Source of the DNA: Piper betle
Lineage: Eukaryota; Streptophyta; Magnoliopsida; Piperales; Piperaceae
DNA: 64,000 bases
NCBI GenBank assembly: GCA_033002965.1
Contig: JAURVB010003514.1
Coordinates: forward strand, 62,001 to 126,000
Direction of reading: 5' to 3'
The position numbers were made by a program, and so were the translations under genes. Positions 13,278 to 24,394 of the stretch are shown here, one piece after another. A model generated the notes under the pieces. The model did no database searches. It saw nothing but the letters and a program-made list of their open reading frames with translations, and was not told the DNA's origin. Each line of letters opens with the position of its first letter. Positions within the stretch are counted from its first letter, which is position 1.

Positions 13278-13414
13278 AATTTTTAATTCTCATTTTTCAC
13301 TTATAGACTGGAGACTCTCCAAGAAGTCGGCAAAAAATTGATAGGCTTTGGGAAAAACTCAAATAAAGTTTATCCATAAGTCATCAATGCATTTTTTAAG
13401 GCTTGTTAACCTAA

Positions 13415-13585
13415 AAGGCTAGCCTAGTTTGATTGAGTCCATGCACTTGTCCGGCTCGGTTCAACATCTTTGCTAGCCTAGTCTGGTTGAGTTTATGAAC
13501 TCACCTGACTCGGTTTGCCCAATTGCTAGTCTGGTTGAGTCCATGTGTTTGCCTGACTCAGTTTAGCTAGCTCGGTCACTTGGCC
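13415..13585. repeat. Degenerate tandem repeat, unit about 55-60 bp, about three copies
   Basis: Repeated phrases CTAGYCTRGTYTGRTTGAGT and CTGACTCGGTT/CTGACTCAGTT alternate three times. The unit is diverged and non-coding. Confidence 0.55.
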
Positions 13586-14149
13586 CAGTCGAGTCATAGA
13601 CTTGCTTCCCCTTACTGAGTTGAATCGTTGATTCAAGGCTGCTGACTCGGTTAGTTAATTTAACTTTGACTCTACCAGCCTAAGTTGATCAAACAATTTT
13701 TTATGTTCATTTGAATATTGGTCAAGTCTATATCTACGAAAGAAAGCATTTAGACTGAGTTGGTACATGTTAGTATATCACTAGTGACAAATACTCCTTT
13801 AAGTAACTACACTTATTAAATTGTAACATTGTCCAATGACAGATTTGAGGCCTAAAATCTCATACTGAAATGAAATGAGGGAAAAAAAATTATAATTGAG
13901 AGTTTCTTTGTAAACTTTTGTACCTCAAAATATTTAGCAATGAAAATTTTAACTTGTGTCATTTTTCTGTGTAAATTTCATATTTAATCGTTAAATTAAT
14001 TGCAATATATTTTAGTGACAAGTGTGCCACAATATAACCCTGAACTCTAATATTTACAATGCATGAGCCTTCAATGAATGAACCAACAACCATCATTTTC
14101 ATTTTATGAGTTCATGCAAAAGGTCAAACACATGTATAATATTGCGCAA

Positions 14150-14408
14150 ACAATATCTTAAAGAGCTCAGCTTGTCAGGAATGTTCAATTCGTACTTCCA
14201 TATAATGTAGTAAGTACTTCTATACCACTAATTTTGCTGGTAAGAAAATCAAAATTTTAGCTTCAAATATACAAAATAAATGCAAAACAATGGCTTGGAT
14301 GTCAATGTCTAGCTCATATATAACGTAATCTTTTATAACCGAGCTAGATGTATAGCAACCACTACTTAAACATATCTCAAATTTCCAACTCAAACTCATA
14401 AATGGTAT
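14150..14408 (-). pseudogene. Degraded copy of SEC31 3'-flanking (3'UTR) sequence
   Basis: Read on the minus strand, this segment aligns by eye with 37298-37566, which starts 180 bp after the SEC31 stop. Shared words in the same order include GATACCATTTATGAGTTTGA, TAGTGG, CATTTATTTTGTATA, GATTTTCTTACCAGCA, GAAGTACTTACTA and AAGTACGAATTG. Identity is high but imperfect, with small indels, so it is an old copy. It abuts a copia RT relic on its upstream side. Confidence 0.8.
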
Positions 14409-14740
14409 CATAATCATAGAATGCAACTAAGGCTAATATCACCCGAATAGATTGAATTCAAGCTATGAGAGAAAATATTTTGTCATAATCAATTCCATAT
14501 TGTTGAGTATAACCTTTCGCTAACAATCTAGCTTTATATATTTCCACATTTCCCTCTGCATTTTTTCCTTATAAAGACCCACTTGCATTTGATTTATTTG
14601 ACTAATTTTAGCATGTCAACTAGGCTCCATACTCCATTTTTAAGCATTAAATGAATTTCTTCCTTCATATCTGATATCCAAAGTGCAGAATCGTTATCAA
14701 GCATAGCTTCTTCATAAGATTGAGGATCTTTGATCCTTAT
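14409..14740 (-). pseudogene. Ty1/copia reverse transcriptase relic
   Basis: Two minus-strand frames read as the N-terminal part of a copia RT. The first contains DPQSYEEAML, ALWISDMKEEI, KNGVWSLVD and CKWVFIRK. After a frameshift the second contains YKARLLAKGYTQQYGIDYD, then SIRVILALVAFYDYD. In-frame stops occur before IKCKWVF and before IQSIRV, so it is non-functional. Where a copia RT should continue with a WQMDVKTAF-like stretch, the sequence switches instead to the SEC31-like segment. Confidence 0.88.
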
Positions 14741-14812
14741 TAAGGGAAATTCTCTTATACACTTTACTAGCATAGTATTGAGAAGAAGTTAATACTAAAA
14801 ACAACCTCCTAC

Positions 14813-14815
<3 letters not shown>

Positions 14816-14849
<34 letters not shown>
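14816..14849. repeat. (TA)n microsatellite
   Basis: An uninterrupted TA run next to the copia relic. Confidence 0.9.
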
Positions 14850-14851
<2 letters not shown>

Positions 14852-14989
14852 TGGTTGCAAAAATCAGAATTAGAATCGGAATCGGTTTTCGATAGAGTCA
14901 TTGAATTAGATCGAATCGGTCTAAATTGGTCATATATAATAATTTGATATCTTATAACATAAATATATAAAAGTTAGGTATTAATGTCA

Positions 14990-15095
14990 TTTTGATATTA
15001 TTGTGTGTATTTTATTTTATGATATTTTATGGATTTTTTAAAATATTTGGAATTAGTTATTCTTTTTAACTCGAGTTGGAGTTGAGTCAACTTTT
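14990..15095 (+). mobile_element. Fragment of a family A LTR (middle part)
   Basis: It contains TTTAAAATATTTGGAATTAGTTATT...CTCGAGTTGGAGTTGAGTCAA, similar to 16540-16610 of the A4 LTR. It may be the remnant of the 5' LTR of the element whose 3' LTR is A4. Confidence 0.45.
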
Positions 15096-16163
15096 AATTA
15101 CGTGACTGCTACCCCGACGTGCTCCGCTCATTCACCCCAGCCGCTGTCGCCACCGATTTGCATCAGATACCACATGTGAGGATGAGATGTCCCCTATTGA
15201 GAGTTCTTGAGCAGTGTGACTAGATTTCCATGAGATTCAGCCTCCCTTCCTATAACCCAAAGATGACAGATAGCTTTCCACTCACCCCTCTAGATATTTC
15301 AGTTCTACTATCAGTTATCCAGATTATTGAGATGAGTATACATTGACCAGAGTATGTCACAGACCAGATGCGGATTCTCCAGCCCCATGCAGAGTATGTC
15401 ATCATACTCCTTGAGACACGCTGTGTATGTACAGGTGTTCTCGCCTCCCTTCAGTAGTAGTTAGTGGCTGTGTAGATAGTCACCTGAGCCATAGTATGCA
15501 GTAGAGTCATAGCAGCTATCCTTGTTCTCTTATAGAACAGAGTGAGATATTTGACTGAGGACCGAGTCAACTAGGACCCAGTGAGCGGTCCAGTTCCTTA
15601 TACAGGGACACTTGAGAGTTGGATCTAGACTGGCGACAGTGAGCCGTGCAGCTCATTAGCCTATACACTCGTACCTAACAGGAGACTTATAGCACACCTT
15701 AGGATGGTTGTAGGACTTAGGATTGAGTTTCCTGGGAGTACATGTAGGTGACTTTCCACATAGATGAGGATTAGAGGGACATGGGTAGATGCTAGCAGGT
15801 AGGTCTTACCCTCGCCGTAGTTTTCCCAGACATAGCTCAGATTAGAACCTTGCGATACTCTAGAGTATCTGCTTGACCAACCCAATAGGCCCTTAGGGGT
15901 GACCTAGGTTTTTTCGCCGAATTAGCAGTAGGGATCAGAACAGAAGAGAAGGATGATGGTCATGTCAGAACAGGCACAGACAGCTTAGAAACAGAATGTT
16001 GATATTGACAGGATCATAAGCAGAACCCGCCATAACGGCGCAGCTACAGTGAGGATTTACATGACTATCGAAGAGTAGAGGATACAACTGGTGTGTATCT
16101 AGCTTCCAGGTAGTAGTTCAGCAGAACCTCCTTGAGTTAAAATTTCGAGGACAAAATTTTTAT
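15096..16163 (+). mobile_element. Non-coding internal spacer of a family A element
   Basis: The block ends in AAAATTTCGAGGACAAAATTTT and a polypurine tract directly before the A4 LTR, so it is the 3' end of an internal region. All frames contain stops. No gag or pol motif could be read, so it may be a LARD-like non-autonomous element or a heavily decayed one. Confidence 0.5.
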
Positions 16164-16175
16164 AAGGAGGGAAGA
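16164..16175 (+). other. Polypurine tract of the A4 element
   Basis: AAGGAGGGAAGA immediately precedes TTGTAAAACCC, the standard position of a plus-strand primer before a 3' LTR. Confidence 0.8.
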
Positions 16176-16176
16176 T

Positions 16177-16905
16177 TGTAAAACCCACGATTCGAGTCAG
16201 GGTTTTATATTCAGAACCGGTCGGTTCGACCGTTATTTTCGAGTCGAGTCAGTTTCAGAACACGTGTACTGAGCCGACGCCGGTCTCGTGTATGAGCCAT
16301 GAGGGTCATGTGTACCCAAGTATATGATGATAACGTCATGAACACAGCAGAAAAGAATGAGTTATCAGAATATATGAGAGTATGCAGTTCATTTTTTTAT
16401 TATGATATATAATGGATCGTAGAATTAGTTTTAGGCCGTTTACCGCGTTAGGACGCGTTACGGGCATTTTGGGTGGGTTGATAGTTCTAGAGCATATCAT
16501 TATGATTTTTTTTGGTGTTGTTTGATTTTGTGGGATTTTTCCCAAATATTTTTGGAATTTTTTACGACTTAAATATTATTTTGACTCGAGTCGGAGACGA
16601 GTCAAGTAATATTTACGAGTTTGCCACCACACACACCCTCGACCTTTCCTTTCTTCTTCCCCAAACCCTTGCCGCGCGCCGCCACTGCGCATGCCACCGC
16701 CGCTGCCGTGGACGCCCGCCCGGCCGCCGATCGTCGCCCCTAGCTCCGCCACGACGTTGCCGTGCCGCCTCGACCAGCCCCGGCCGTTGCCAGGCCGCCG
16801 TGACGCCGGAATCGCCTCGCCTAGCGCCGCGGCTACATTTCGGTCACGTCGCCGATTCCGCCGCCGGCAACCATCGCCACCACGATCAGGTGGTCGCCTC
16901 AGCAC
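16177..16905 (+). mobile_element. Truncated LTR A4 (family A)
   Basis: It starts TGTAAAACCCACGATTCGAGTC, includes the 33-bp terminal palindrome (16177-16209) and reaches into the GC-rich island. There homology to the other copies stops abruptly. It runs in the opposite orientation to A1-A3. Confidence 0.8.
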
Positions 16906-17101
16906 CCTCGATAATTCTAACTTTGCTTATGTATAAATAATTTATTTAATATTATATCAAGGGTATTTTAGTTATTTATCCAAAACCGATTTTCACCCGA
17001 TTTAACGCCCATTTCAAATCGGATCACTCCCGATCCGATTTAAATCGGCCGATTTCATCATTTTGTGTATATATAAATAAATAAATAAATAAATAAATAT
17101 A

Positions 17102-17157
<56 letters not shown>
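16906..17157. other. AT-rich DNA rich in AATCGG words and a (TA)n tract
   Basis: Repeated AAATCGG/CCGATTT words at 16980-17060 mirror AATCGG-rich DNA at 14870-14935 on the far side of the A4 fragment. A (TA)n run fills 17106-17157. Confidence 0.5.
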
Positions 17158-17159
<2 letters not shown>

Positions 17160-17390
17160 GATTGGCTACCCTAGGGGCGACCGCAGGAATAATTTCCTGC
17201 GGTCACCCTAATCTGGGCCGTCAGATCTATTCTGACGGCTCAGATCTGTTTTTTAAAAAAACCCTAATCCTAACCCTCCACCCTCCCACTGCCGCCGCCG
17301 CTCGCCCTCGCCACCCTCGGCCGTGGCGCGCACTTTGCCGTCAGATTAGATCTGACGGCCCAGATTAGGGTGACCGCAGGGTAGCCAATC

Positions 17391-17392
<2 letters not shown>
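17158..17392. mobile_element. Palindromic MITE inside a (TA)n microsatellite
   Basis: This 235-bp element has ends GGGATTGGCTACCC and GGGTAGCCAATCCC. The inverted homology extends through CGGTCACCCTAATCTGGGCC and CCGTCAGATCT. Each arm carries its own hairpins: GACCGCAGGAA/TTCCTGCGGTC on the left, and CCGTCAGA/TCTGACGG on both sides. Both flanks are (TA)n (before 17158 and 17393-17424). It encodes no protein. The arrangement recalls plant MITEs reported to target TA microsatellites, but I do not assign a family. Confidence 0.85.
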
Positions 17393-17424
<32 letters not shown>

Positions 17425-17427
<3 letters not shown>

Positions 17428-17971
17428 TACATGCTATAATTATTATGTTGCACTAATGTTAAATATATAACTCAATAGTTAGCAACCAAAACAACAAAGT
17501 ATAAACAATCAGTTGTGCATGTCATGCATAACATACAAACCTTATAAAAAATGTTGAGATCATAACAGTGAGGAGAGGATCACAAGAGCATAAATAGGAG
17601 CATAAATCTAACAAGAAAAGATGAAGAAGTGGTGTCCGAAGAGGGAATGAAGGAAAGAAAGAGGAAGGGGGCTGGATATAAGTGATGATACCATCCCCTT
17701 ACACACTATACTAGGTGTTGACCACTTAAATCCACTTGACCCAATTTGAGCCAAGATCCTTTGCCTCTCGTATGGTTAGGGTTGTTCTAGAGCCGAGTTG
17801 GTTTGATTCGAATTTTAAAAAACTCGAGGCCAACTCGTTTGATTATTCTCATTTCTTTGAGTTCAAGTTTCTGTCAAGTTTGAGTCAAGTTATATGGGTA
17901 AAAAATTGAACCGACAGAGAGTTCAATCTCGTAATAAAGTCAAGCCATATGAGCTGAGCTCACACAGGAGC
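17425..17971. other. Intergenic DNA without recognised genes
   Basis: AT-rich sequence up to the target-site duplication of LTR A3. Some phrases here (GTATAAACAATCAGTTGTGCATGTCATGC) echo 3195-3225 upstream of A1, indicating a further old dispersed repeat. Confidence 0.5.
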
Positions 17972-17976
17972 TTTCT

Positions 17977-20885
17977 TGTAACACCCCGTTTCGGCTCACC
18001 CGTGAACCGACCTGGAAATGTCACCGGCGACCGAACCGTTCGCTAATCTACTGGGTTCGGTTAAGCCGACCCGGATTTGCCCTCGGCGTCTCAAGATTGA
18101 GATGCAAACATGAAATGCATGAATGGGAATGATTGGGTTCTAACGCGGTCCTACATGCATGCTATGATGTACAAGCAAAAATAAGACAAAACAATAAATG
18201 AGAAACCAAAAGAAAATATATACTACTACGTAAAAACGGACAGAGTTTCCCTAAAAGTGCAATAAGGGCCAACCTGTCCACAACAAAGGTATATAAATAT
18301 TTTATGAAAATACAATAACACATAGCAATCTACCATGACATTCAATCATTATCTCATTTGTTTTCATCTAAGCCGAGGCTGAACTCAAGGCTCCCTGCTC
18401 ATTCACATCTATCCGTTCATTTCATAACAAGCAATTCATCAAGACAAAACATTCTAATAATCATTCACACAGCATTAAACAACCATCATTATACATTACA
18501 TGCGGTAGGTACATGTGTGCGCGGTTCCGTGCTGCTCCTCCGCAGTCCCGACAGCTTTCATCGCTCGCATTCCTCACCTACATATATATAGAAAAACCGT
18601 CAGTAACGAGTGTTACCGGCCCGGAAAATAGCTAATATCAATTTGGCACAGGAGAGCAAACTCTCCTGTTGAATGAAAACCATATACTTCCTCAAGAACT
18701 CTCATCAGGGCACATACGGGAGTCGTCGCCCTCGGGTCGACAGCGTCCCCCTTTCTTTCTCATTCTCATACCTTGGCCATTTCTCTATTGCTTCTCGCAT
18801 CAAATCTCATTCCTTTCCACCCTCTGCACCTTCCATATTACTCCTAGCCTTGAGCACGAAGGCCGAGTACTCTCAGGCAGTCGCCTTTAGTACCCTTTGA
18901 AACCACAAGTCTAGACATGCGCTGCAATGCAGTACCCGTGAACCTCCACACTTCTCCGGGTTTGAGGAACTCAAAGGTGGAGTTGTCAGGATCCCTCGGG
19001 AATGAAACGGCCCGCACACCATTCCAGAGCCCACTATCGACACACATGTGCCCGCTCGCGTAGCACGGTAGTCGGATTTCCCTCATTCAATCTCTCACAA
19101 AAATGCGAAAACTATACATATATATAGGTCTGGGTTGGGATTTATACAATAGGCCCGAAGGCAACGTGAGCTGGATCTGAAGTTCGAAAACAAACTCGAG
19201 GGATCTATCCTCGAGGGTTATTAATCCGGAAAATTGTTGGCTAAATGGCCCGAGTTAAGTGGGATCCGATAAAATGCCACTTAACACGTCCTGCATGTAA
19301 TAAATCAAATACACAATAGAATAGCGTAAAACAGAGAACGAGTCCTAAACGGACCTGGTAGAAGCTCCAAACGGGTCCACGTGCCTAGGCGGCGAGCTCC
19401 TACACCGTACCTACACAATCAAGCTAAAAACTAATGCCCGCATGATGAATCACACATCCTATAGCATGCACACACAATCAACACAATCACGCATCAATCA
19501 ACACACATCAACCTATATCAATTCTAGCAAGTCTACTTAGGCTAGTTTGCATTAGATCATGATCATTACCTAGTTACCCTAATTAGTTTCTTAGCCTCCA
19601 TTTTTAACACCACTCAATCAAACAAATTTCATATTTTATCCTTAATCAAATCTACATTTATATATATTATTATAACACACAATTCACCAATCCTAGCATG
19701 CAATTCTAATAATCAATACTTTCAAATAATTAAGTTAAAATAAATTATACCTCGCGTCGTCGAAAATCGGCGACGGCTAGGGTTTCCGTTTTGTGGCTCG
19801 AAACTCGAATTCGGCACCTAGCGGCGTCCGAAGTCTGATCAGATTGAACCGGGTGCGTTTGACGGATGATCCGGCAAATTTCCCACGAATCCAATTTTTC
19901 GACGGTTCCGACGGTTTTCCGGCGAGTGTCAGCGGTTTTCCGGCGGATTCCGACAGTTTTCCGGCGATGATTCAGGACAGGGCAATCAGGGGGTCTATCG
20001 GCACCAGCTCGACGAGCTTGGTCCAATGGTGGTGTCAAACAGGGTAGCCGAGGCGGTGATGGCTGTTGGCGGCGGCGTCGAAAATGGGTGCGGCGGCGCG
20101 TGCTTCGATCGGGGCTGCGGTCGGTCTCGACGGCGGTCGGGATGATGGGGGAAATGTCGGCGACGGCGAGAGGGTGAGACTGGTGGTCACAGCGGCGGTG
20201 ACGGCGACCGAACGGTGGCGGAATCCGGCCCAGAGTGGCGACGGCCGAGGCGGCTTCGTGGCATCGCGGCGGCGCGCCGGCAGGCGATCGGTGGCCGGGG
20301 TCGGTCGGGGCGGCACGGCGACGGCACGGACAAGGCGGTGGTTCCGGCGGCGAGGCGGCAGTCAACGGCGGTGGCAGCAACGAACAAAGTGGGCGGCGAG
20401 GGTTTTGGGAGGGGAAGGGTCGGGAAGGGAGAAAACACCCTCAATGGCAATTTCGTAAATAAGTATTGACTCGATTGCTACTCGAGTCAAAATAATAACT
20501 AGCTCGTAATAAATTCTAAAAAAATCTAGAAAAATATGAGAAAATCTCATAAAATAAAACAAACACAACAACATCCAAATGGCATGCTCTATAACTAATA
20601 ACCCACCCGAATATAATCTAACGCGTTATTCGGCCTAAAACTATTTCTACGATCAAACATATAAAAAGAAAAAATACTGCATACTTTCATATATTCTGAT
20701 AACTCATATCTCACCATCTTCTCGACGTTATCATCATATATTCAAGTACATCTGACTCTCATTGCTCATAACTCACGGCTGGCCTCGACTCAACACGCGG
20801 TTCATGCAACTGACTCGACTCGAACCAACGGTTGAACCGACTGGTTCGGTAATGTAAAACCCTGACTCGAGTCACGGGTTTTACA
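17977..20885 (-). mobile_element. Solo LTR A3 (family A)
   Basis: This 2,909-bp block runs from TGTAACACCCCG to CGGGTTTTACA, with exact TSDs TTTCT at 17972-17976 and 20886-20890. It is collinear with A2 through the GAGCACGAAGGCCGAGTACT segment, GGACCTGGTAGAAGCTCC and the GC-rich island (about 19750-20440). There are no internal domains. The 211-codon minus-strand frame in the island (19745-20380) is Pro/Arg/Ser-rich low-complexity sequence, shares a stretch with the A6 copy only through nucleotide homology, and loses frame in A2. I do not call it a gene. Confidence 0.93.
20853..20885 (-). repeat. 33-bp terminal palindrome of LTR A3
   Basis: TGTAAAACCC, TGACTCGAGTCA, then CGGGTTTTACA. The LTR tip is repeated in inverted orientation about 22 bp inside. 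Confidence 0.85.
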
Positions 20886-20890
20886 TTTCT

Positions 20891-23220
20891 GGCCATGTGT
20901 CAAGTGTCCAGCGGCTAAATAATGCCAAGTTGTCCATGACTAGAGGCGATGGTCCAAACATAAAATACCGCCGGGGAAACCTCCAGTGTGGAACAGGCTG
21001 TTCACAGGCCGAGCTCAACATAAATAATTATCACTACCACAATACACACCACAACGTGAATAAGCTTACCCTTTCATGGAAAAAACGATGTCGGTATTTT
21101 ATATATAAAGCTTAGTCCCAACATAAAATGCACACAAATATACATGTTTCAAGATCATAAAGCTTTGATTATTAAACATGATGAACTGTTTTGATTTCAT
21201 GGAAGTTTTCATATGTAAAGAGATTTAATTTTACCACTTTCGTCTTCTTTGTCCGTTACCTCTTCTACCTGAAATTCTTTAACTCTTCTCTCGATTCTGA
21301 AATCAAAGTCACAATTTTTAGCATTGCATATCAACGATGTATCACGCCCCAAGCACCAAAAGGCCTTCACTGTATGACCAAAGATTGAGATCCCACCGTT
21401 GGCAACCTATGGCACACCACTCCCCTTATTCACCACTTGGTGCTTCTCTTCTTTATTGGAGCTAAAAATGTTTTTGCCAAATACAGAAAAAAACTATATA
21501 AATAAATAAATAAAATCTATGTTGACAAAAAAAATTTATGTATCTACTACAACATGTAATGTGGCTCATATTGTGGACTCATGATGCAAACTTGAAGGAA
21601 AGGGAGCTAGGGTGTTGACATAATTTTGCACCTCATCTTGGATTTCAATGAGAAAGAAAGAGAACAATAAATTACAATTGAACCAAGTATTGAACTAGAA
21701 AACTTTTCTTCACTACATAAGTGATTGTATAAGTCCAAAAGTTTAAATTATAAGAGTGAAGGCCATTTGTAGTCCTTGTTCAAAACTAAAATCTCCTAAT
21801 GACAAAGGCTCAATTTAATATTTTGACTTGTATAAACAAGAAAATTTAGAAAAAAACAAACAAGAAACAAAGTCAAGCTTTTATTTTAGGCAAGTTCTTA
21901 CTTGTAAAATATTAAACTTAAGGTATATTTGGTTGTTATGAAAATAGTGTAAATAAAAAAATTCATAAGAAATGAAAATACGACATTAAATGACATGAAA
22001 ATTTAAAATTTTTCTTACGAGTTTGGATAGTCAGAAAATAAAATGAAAATAAAATATATCTTTCACACGCGTGTCTATCAATATTTCTTCTAATTTTTTT
22101 ATTTTTCATCAGAAATTATTACTTTATAAAATTTTACATAGACTTGCTTTCATAAGTTGATATCAAAGAGACCCTTAATTGTCTCAAGGTTTTTAGTCTT
22201 CCTTTTTCTTCTTTCATAAGTTGCTAGACTACACCAACCCAACAATTTTGAGACTATGATTTATTTATTTATTTATTTTGAGAATTGGACTAATTACACA
22301 TGCCTAAGAGTATTAATTTTGCCGTCCTGAATTGTAAAGTCAGTAACTAAAAATTCTTCAATCATGCCAAATCATTCAAATGGCGTGTAGATTAGACTAG
22401 CAAAATCCGAAGAATGATGTGAAAACTTGACTTCATCTTCTTCTATATAGTACAAGATTTGGCAAATTACAAATCTGCAATGAGCTAAAAAACTCAATCA
22501 ACAATTTGTTTCTAACCCAAACCCGGAATATATTTGTAATTAGTTATTACGCAGTGAAATGTGACTGCAAAGATTTCATGTAAAGAAAGTTTGTTGAGTG
22601 TTATAATTGGGGTAGTTGAATTAGCTGATCTTACAAACTAAAAAACGAAATATGAATATATGATTTTGGTAGGAGGAAGTTATAACTCAGTCAAGAACAT
22701 GATGAATAGGGGTTTACTATTGGTTCTTACTGCAAGAGGAGATGCCTGTGAGACTGAGGTCCTTCAAGACATTTACCGTTTTATGAATCATTAATGTTTC
22801 TTTTACGGTGTTTCTCCACTATTCATATGTTTTCTAAAAATATGAAACCATCAAAATGATTTAAGCACAACTACGGCCCCAAGTGCTATTTTTTGCCAAG
22901 CCTTTGCAACTTTAGGTATTTTAAATAAAATGCATCGACCCGTGTTTCTTTCATGTACGAAACATGACTAAAGATTGGGTAATTCGCCTTTGAATTGGTG
23001 TGCTCCAATCCAATTTATGATATGAAGTCAAAACCATAACATCTAAGGAGGACGTTCACTTCATAAAATATCCTATATATGTAGGGGCAGGGTTCAGATT
23101 TATCCACATAGAAGTAAGAGTAATAATACAGTCTATAATGCTATAGTTATAGGTATAATAACTAAAACTTTTGTGCAACCCTTGACTAGTTTGAAATAAC
23201 AAACCCTCCCTATTATATTG
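20891..23220. other. AT-rich intergenic DNA, no gene recognised
   Basis: Many stops in all frames and several poly-A/T runs. A 32-codon frame at about 22699-22794 is too short and unsupported to call. Confidence 0.5.
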
Positions 23221-23438
23221 GGAGGTTTGTTATTTTAATTGAAATTGAGATAATCATTGGTTTTGCGTCATTCTTGCCAAGGTTGTATGTCATTTTTCAG
23301 TCGACCTAAGTCCAAACCAGCCTTTGTTGGGAGGTTTGTTATTTCAATTGAAATTGAGATAATCATTGGTTTTGCGTTATTCTTGCCAAGGTTGTATGCC
23401 CTTTTTCAGCCGACCCAAGTCCTAACCAGCCTCTGTTG
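23221..23438. repeat. Tandem duplication, unit about 110 bp, two copies
   Basis: Both copies begin GAGGTTTGTTATTT and run through GATAATCATTGGTTTTGCGT, GCCAAGGTTGTATG and AACCAGCCT. They differ at a handful of sites. The tandem sits about 1 kb upstream of SEC31. Confidence 0.9.
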
Positions 23439-24080
23439 ATATGAAATCTTCTGGCGATCCCTAGATCTGAGTCCGGCAATCCCTAGAATTGAGTCTGGGC
23501 TGTTAGAATAGGTTTGACAACAGATCACAAAATCTTGGTGATCTTCTTTATCTAATGAACGAGGAGTCCGCTTTGAAATCGTATGCCTTGCACCCACCCC
23601 GCGAGTATATGCTTCAACATGGATAATTGGATCGTAAAAACTTGGTTAGTCATCTTCAAGGTAAGAAGGAGGTATCTTAACTATAACGACGCGGTCTAAA
23701 GTGTAACGTAATGGACTAAGTCATTTCTTTAATAGTAATTAATAAAATTAAAAATCTATAATTTATTCTTATTTATAAATAAAAATTTAGCTTAATAGAT
23801 ATTAAATGGTAGAGTAAGTCGAAGGATTTCATATTAACAATAACACATGTGCCCCTGTAGTAACAAACAAGGTTAGTTGCAACTATGTAGCCGATTTTTT
23901 TAATTTTTAATGTTTGGTTTTAAATAGGCCGATTTTAGGACTCGTTTTTGGCTTTAAAATGGAAAGAAAAATCCATGTGTTTGCTGCAACATGTGAAGTG
24001 GGTGGCCCTCAACGCGGGACCCATCAGTTTTTAGGCCAGGCCCACCGAGGTAACCAGAGAACCATGCCGCGCGTCGGCTG
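23439..24080. other. Intergenic DNA upstream of SEC31
   Basis: A possible LTR relic occupies 23440-23630. AT-rich DNA follows, then the GC content rises into the SEC31 promoter from about 23990. Confidence 0.4.
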
Positions 24081-24095
24081 ACGCGGCAGCACATG

Positions 24096-24161
24096 ATTGG
24101 CTGATCCGACAAACCCCAAACCCAACCCGGCTCGGTCCACTCACCCGACCCAAGTATAAAG
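24096..24161 (+). promoter_or_regulatory. SEC31 core promoter: inverted CCAAT box and TATA box
   Basis: ATTGG (inverted CCAAT) lies at 24096-24100. TATAAAG is at 24155-24161 in AAGTATAAAGCTC. Transcription should start near 24185-24195 in a CT-rich stretch. The 5' leader has no upstream ATG. A TGACGCGG word at about 24079 resembles ER-stress bZIP sites, but the match is imperfect. Confidence 0.6.
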
Positions 24162-24296
24162 CTCACCCACGTCCGGCCCCCATCCTCTCCACATATCTCC
24201 ACCCTTCCGATCTCGATCGCCGGCGCCGGAGAATTCGCCGCCGATCTCGCTCGCCGATCCCGAACTCCGGCGGACGGATCCAATCGCCCATTCCAG

Positions 24297-24379
24297 GTAT
24301 CCTTCTCCGGCGAACGCCAAAATGTTTTCCGATCGCGTTCTCCGATTTTGAAATGGCTTCGATTTGATGGTTTTTGCAG
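24297..24379 (+). other. SEC31 5'UTR intron
   Basis: CCAG|GTATCC opens and TTTTTGCAG|GG closes an 83-bp GT-AG intron ending 15 bp before the start codon. Such leader introns are common in plant housekeeping genes. Confidence 0.7.
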
Positions 24380-24394
24380 GGTCTGCGGGGAGCC

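Noticed and set aside
19745..20380. 211-codon minus-strand frame in LTR A3, with overlapping frames on both strands
   Set aside because: Pro/Arg/Ser low complexity in a GC-rich LTR island. The frame is not kept in A2; similarity to A6 is explained by nucleotide homology of the LTRs.
24062..24100. ER-stress response element in the SEC31 promoter
   Set aside because: TGACGCGG and an ATTGG box are present, but neither the spacing nor the full consensus matches, so I only mention it under the promoter.
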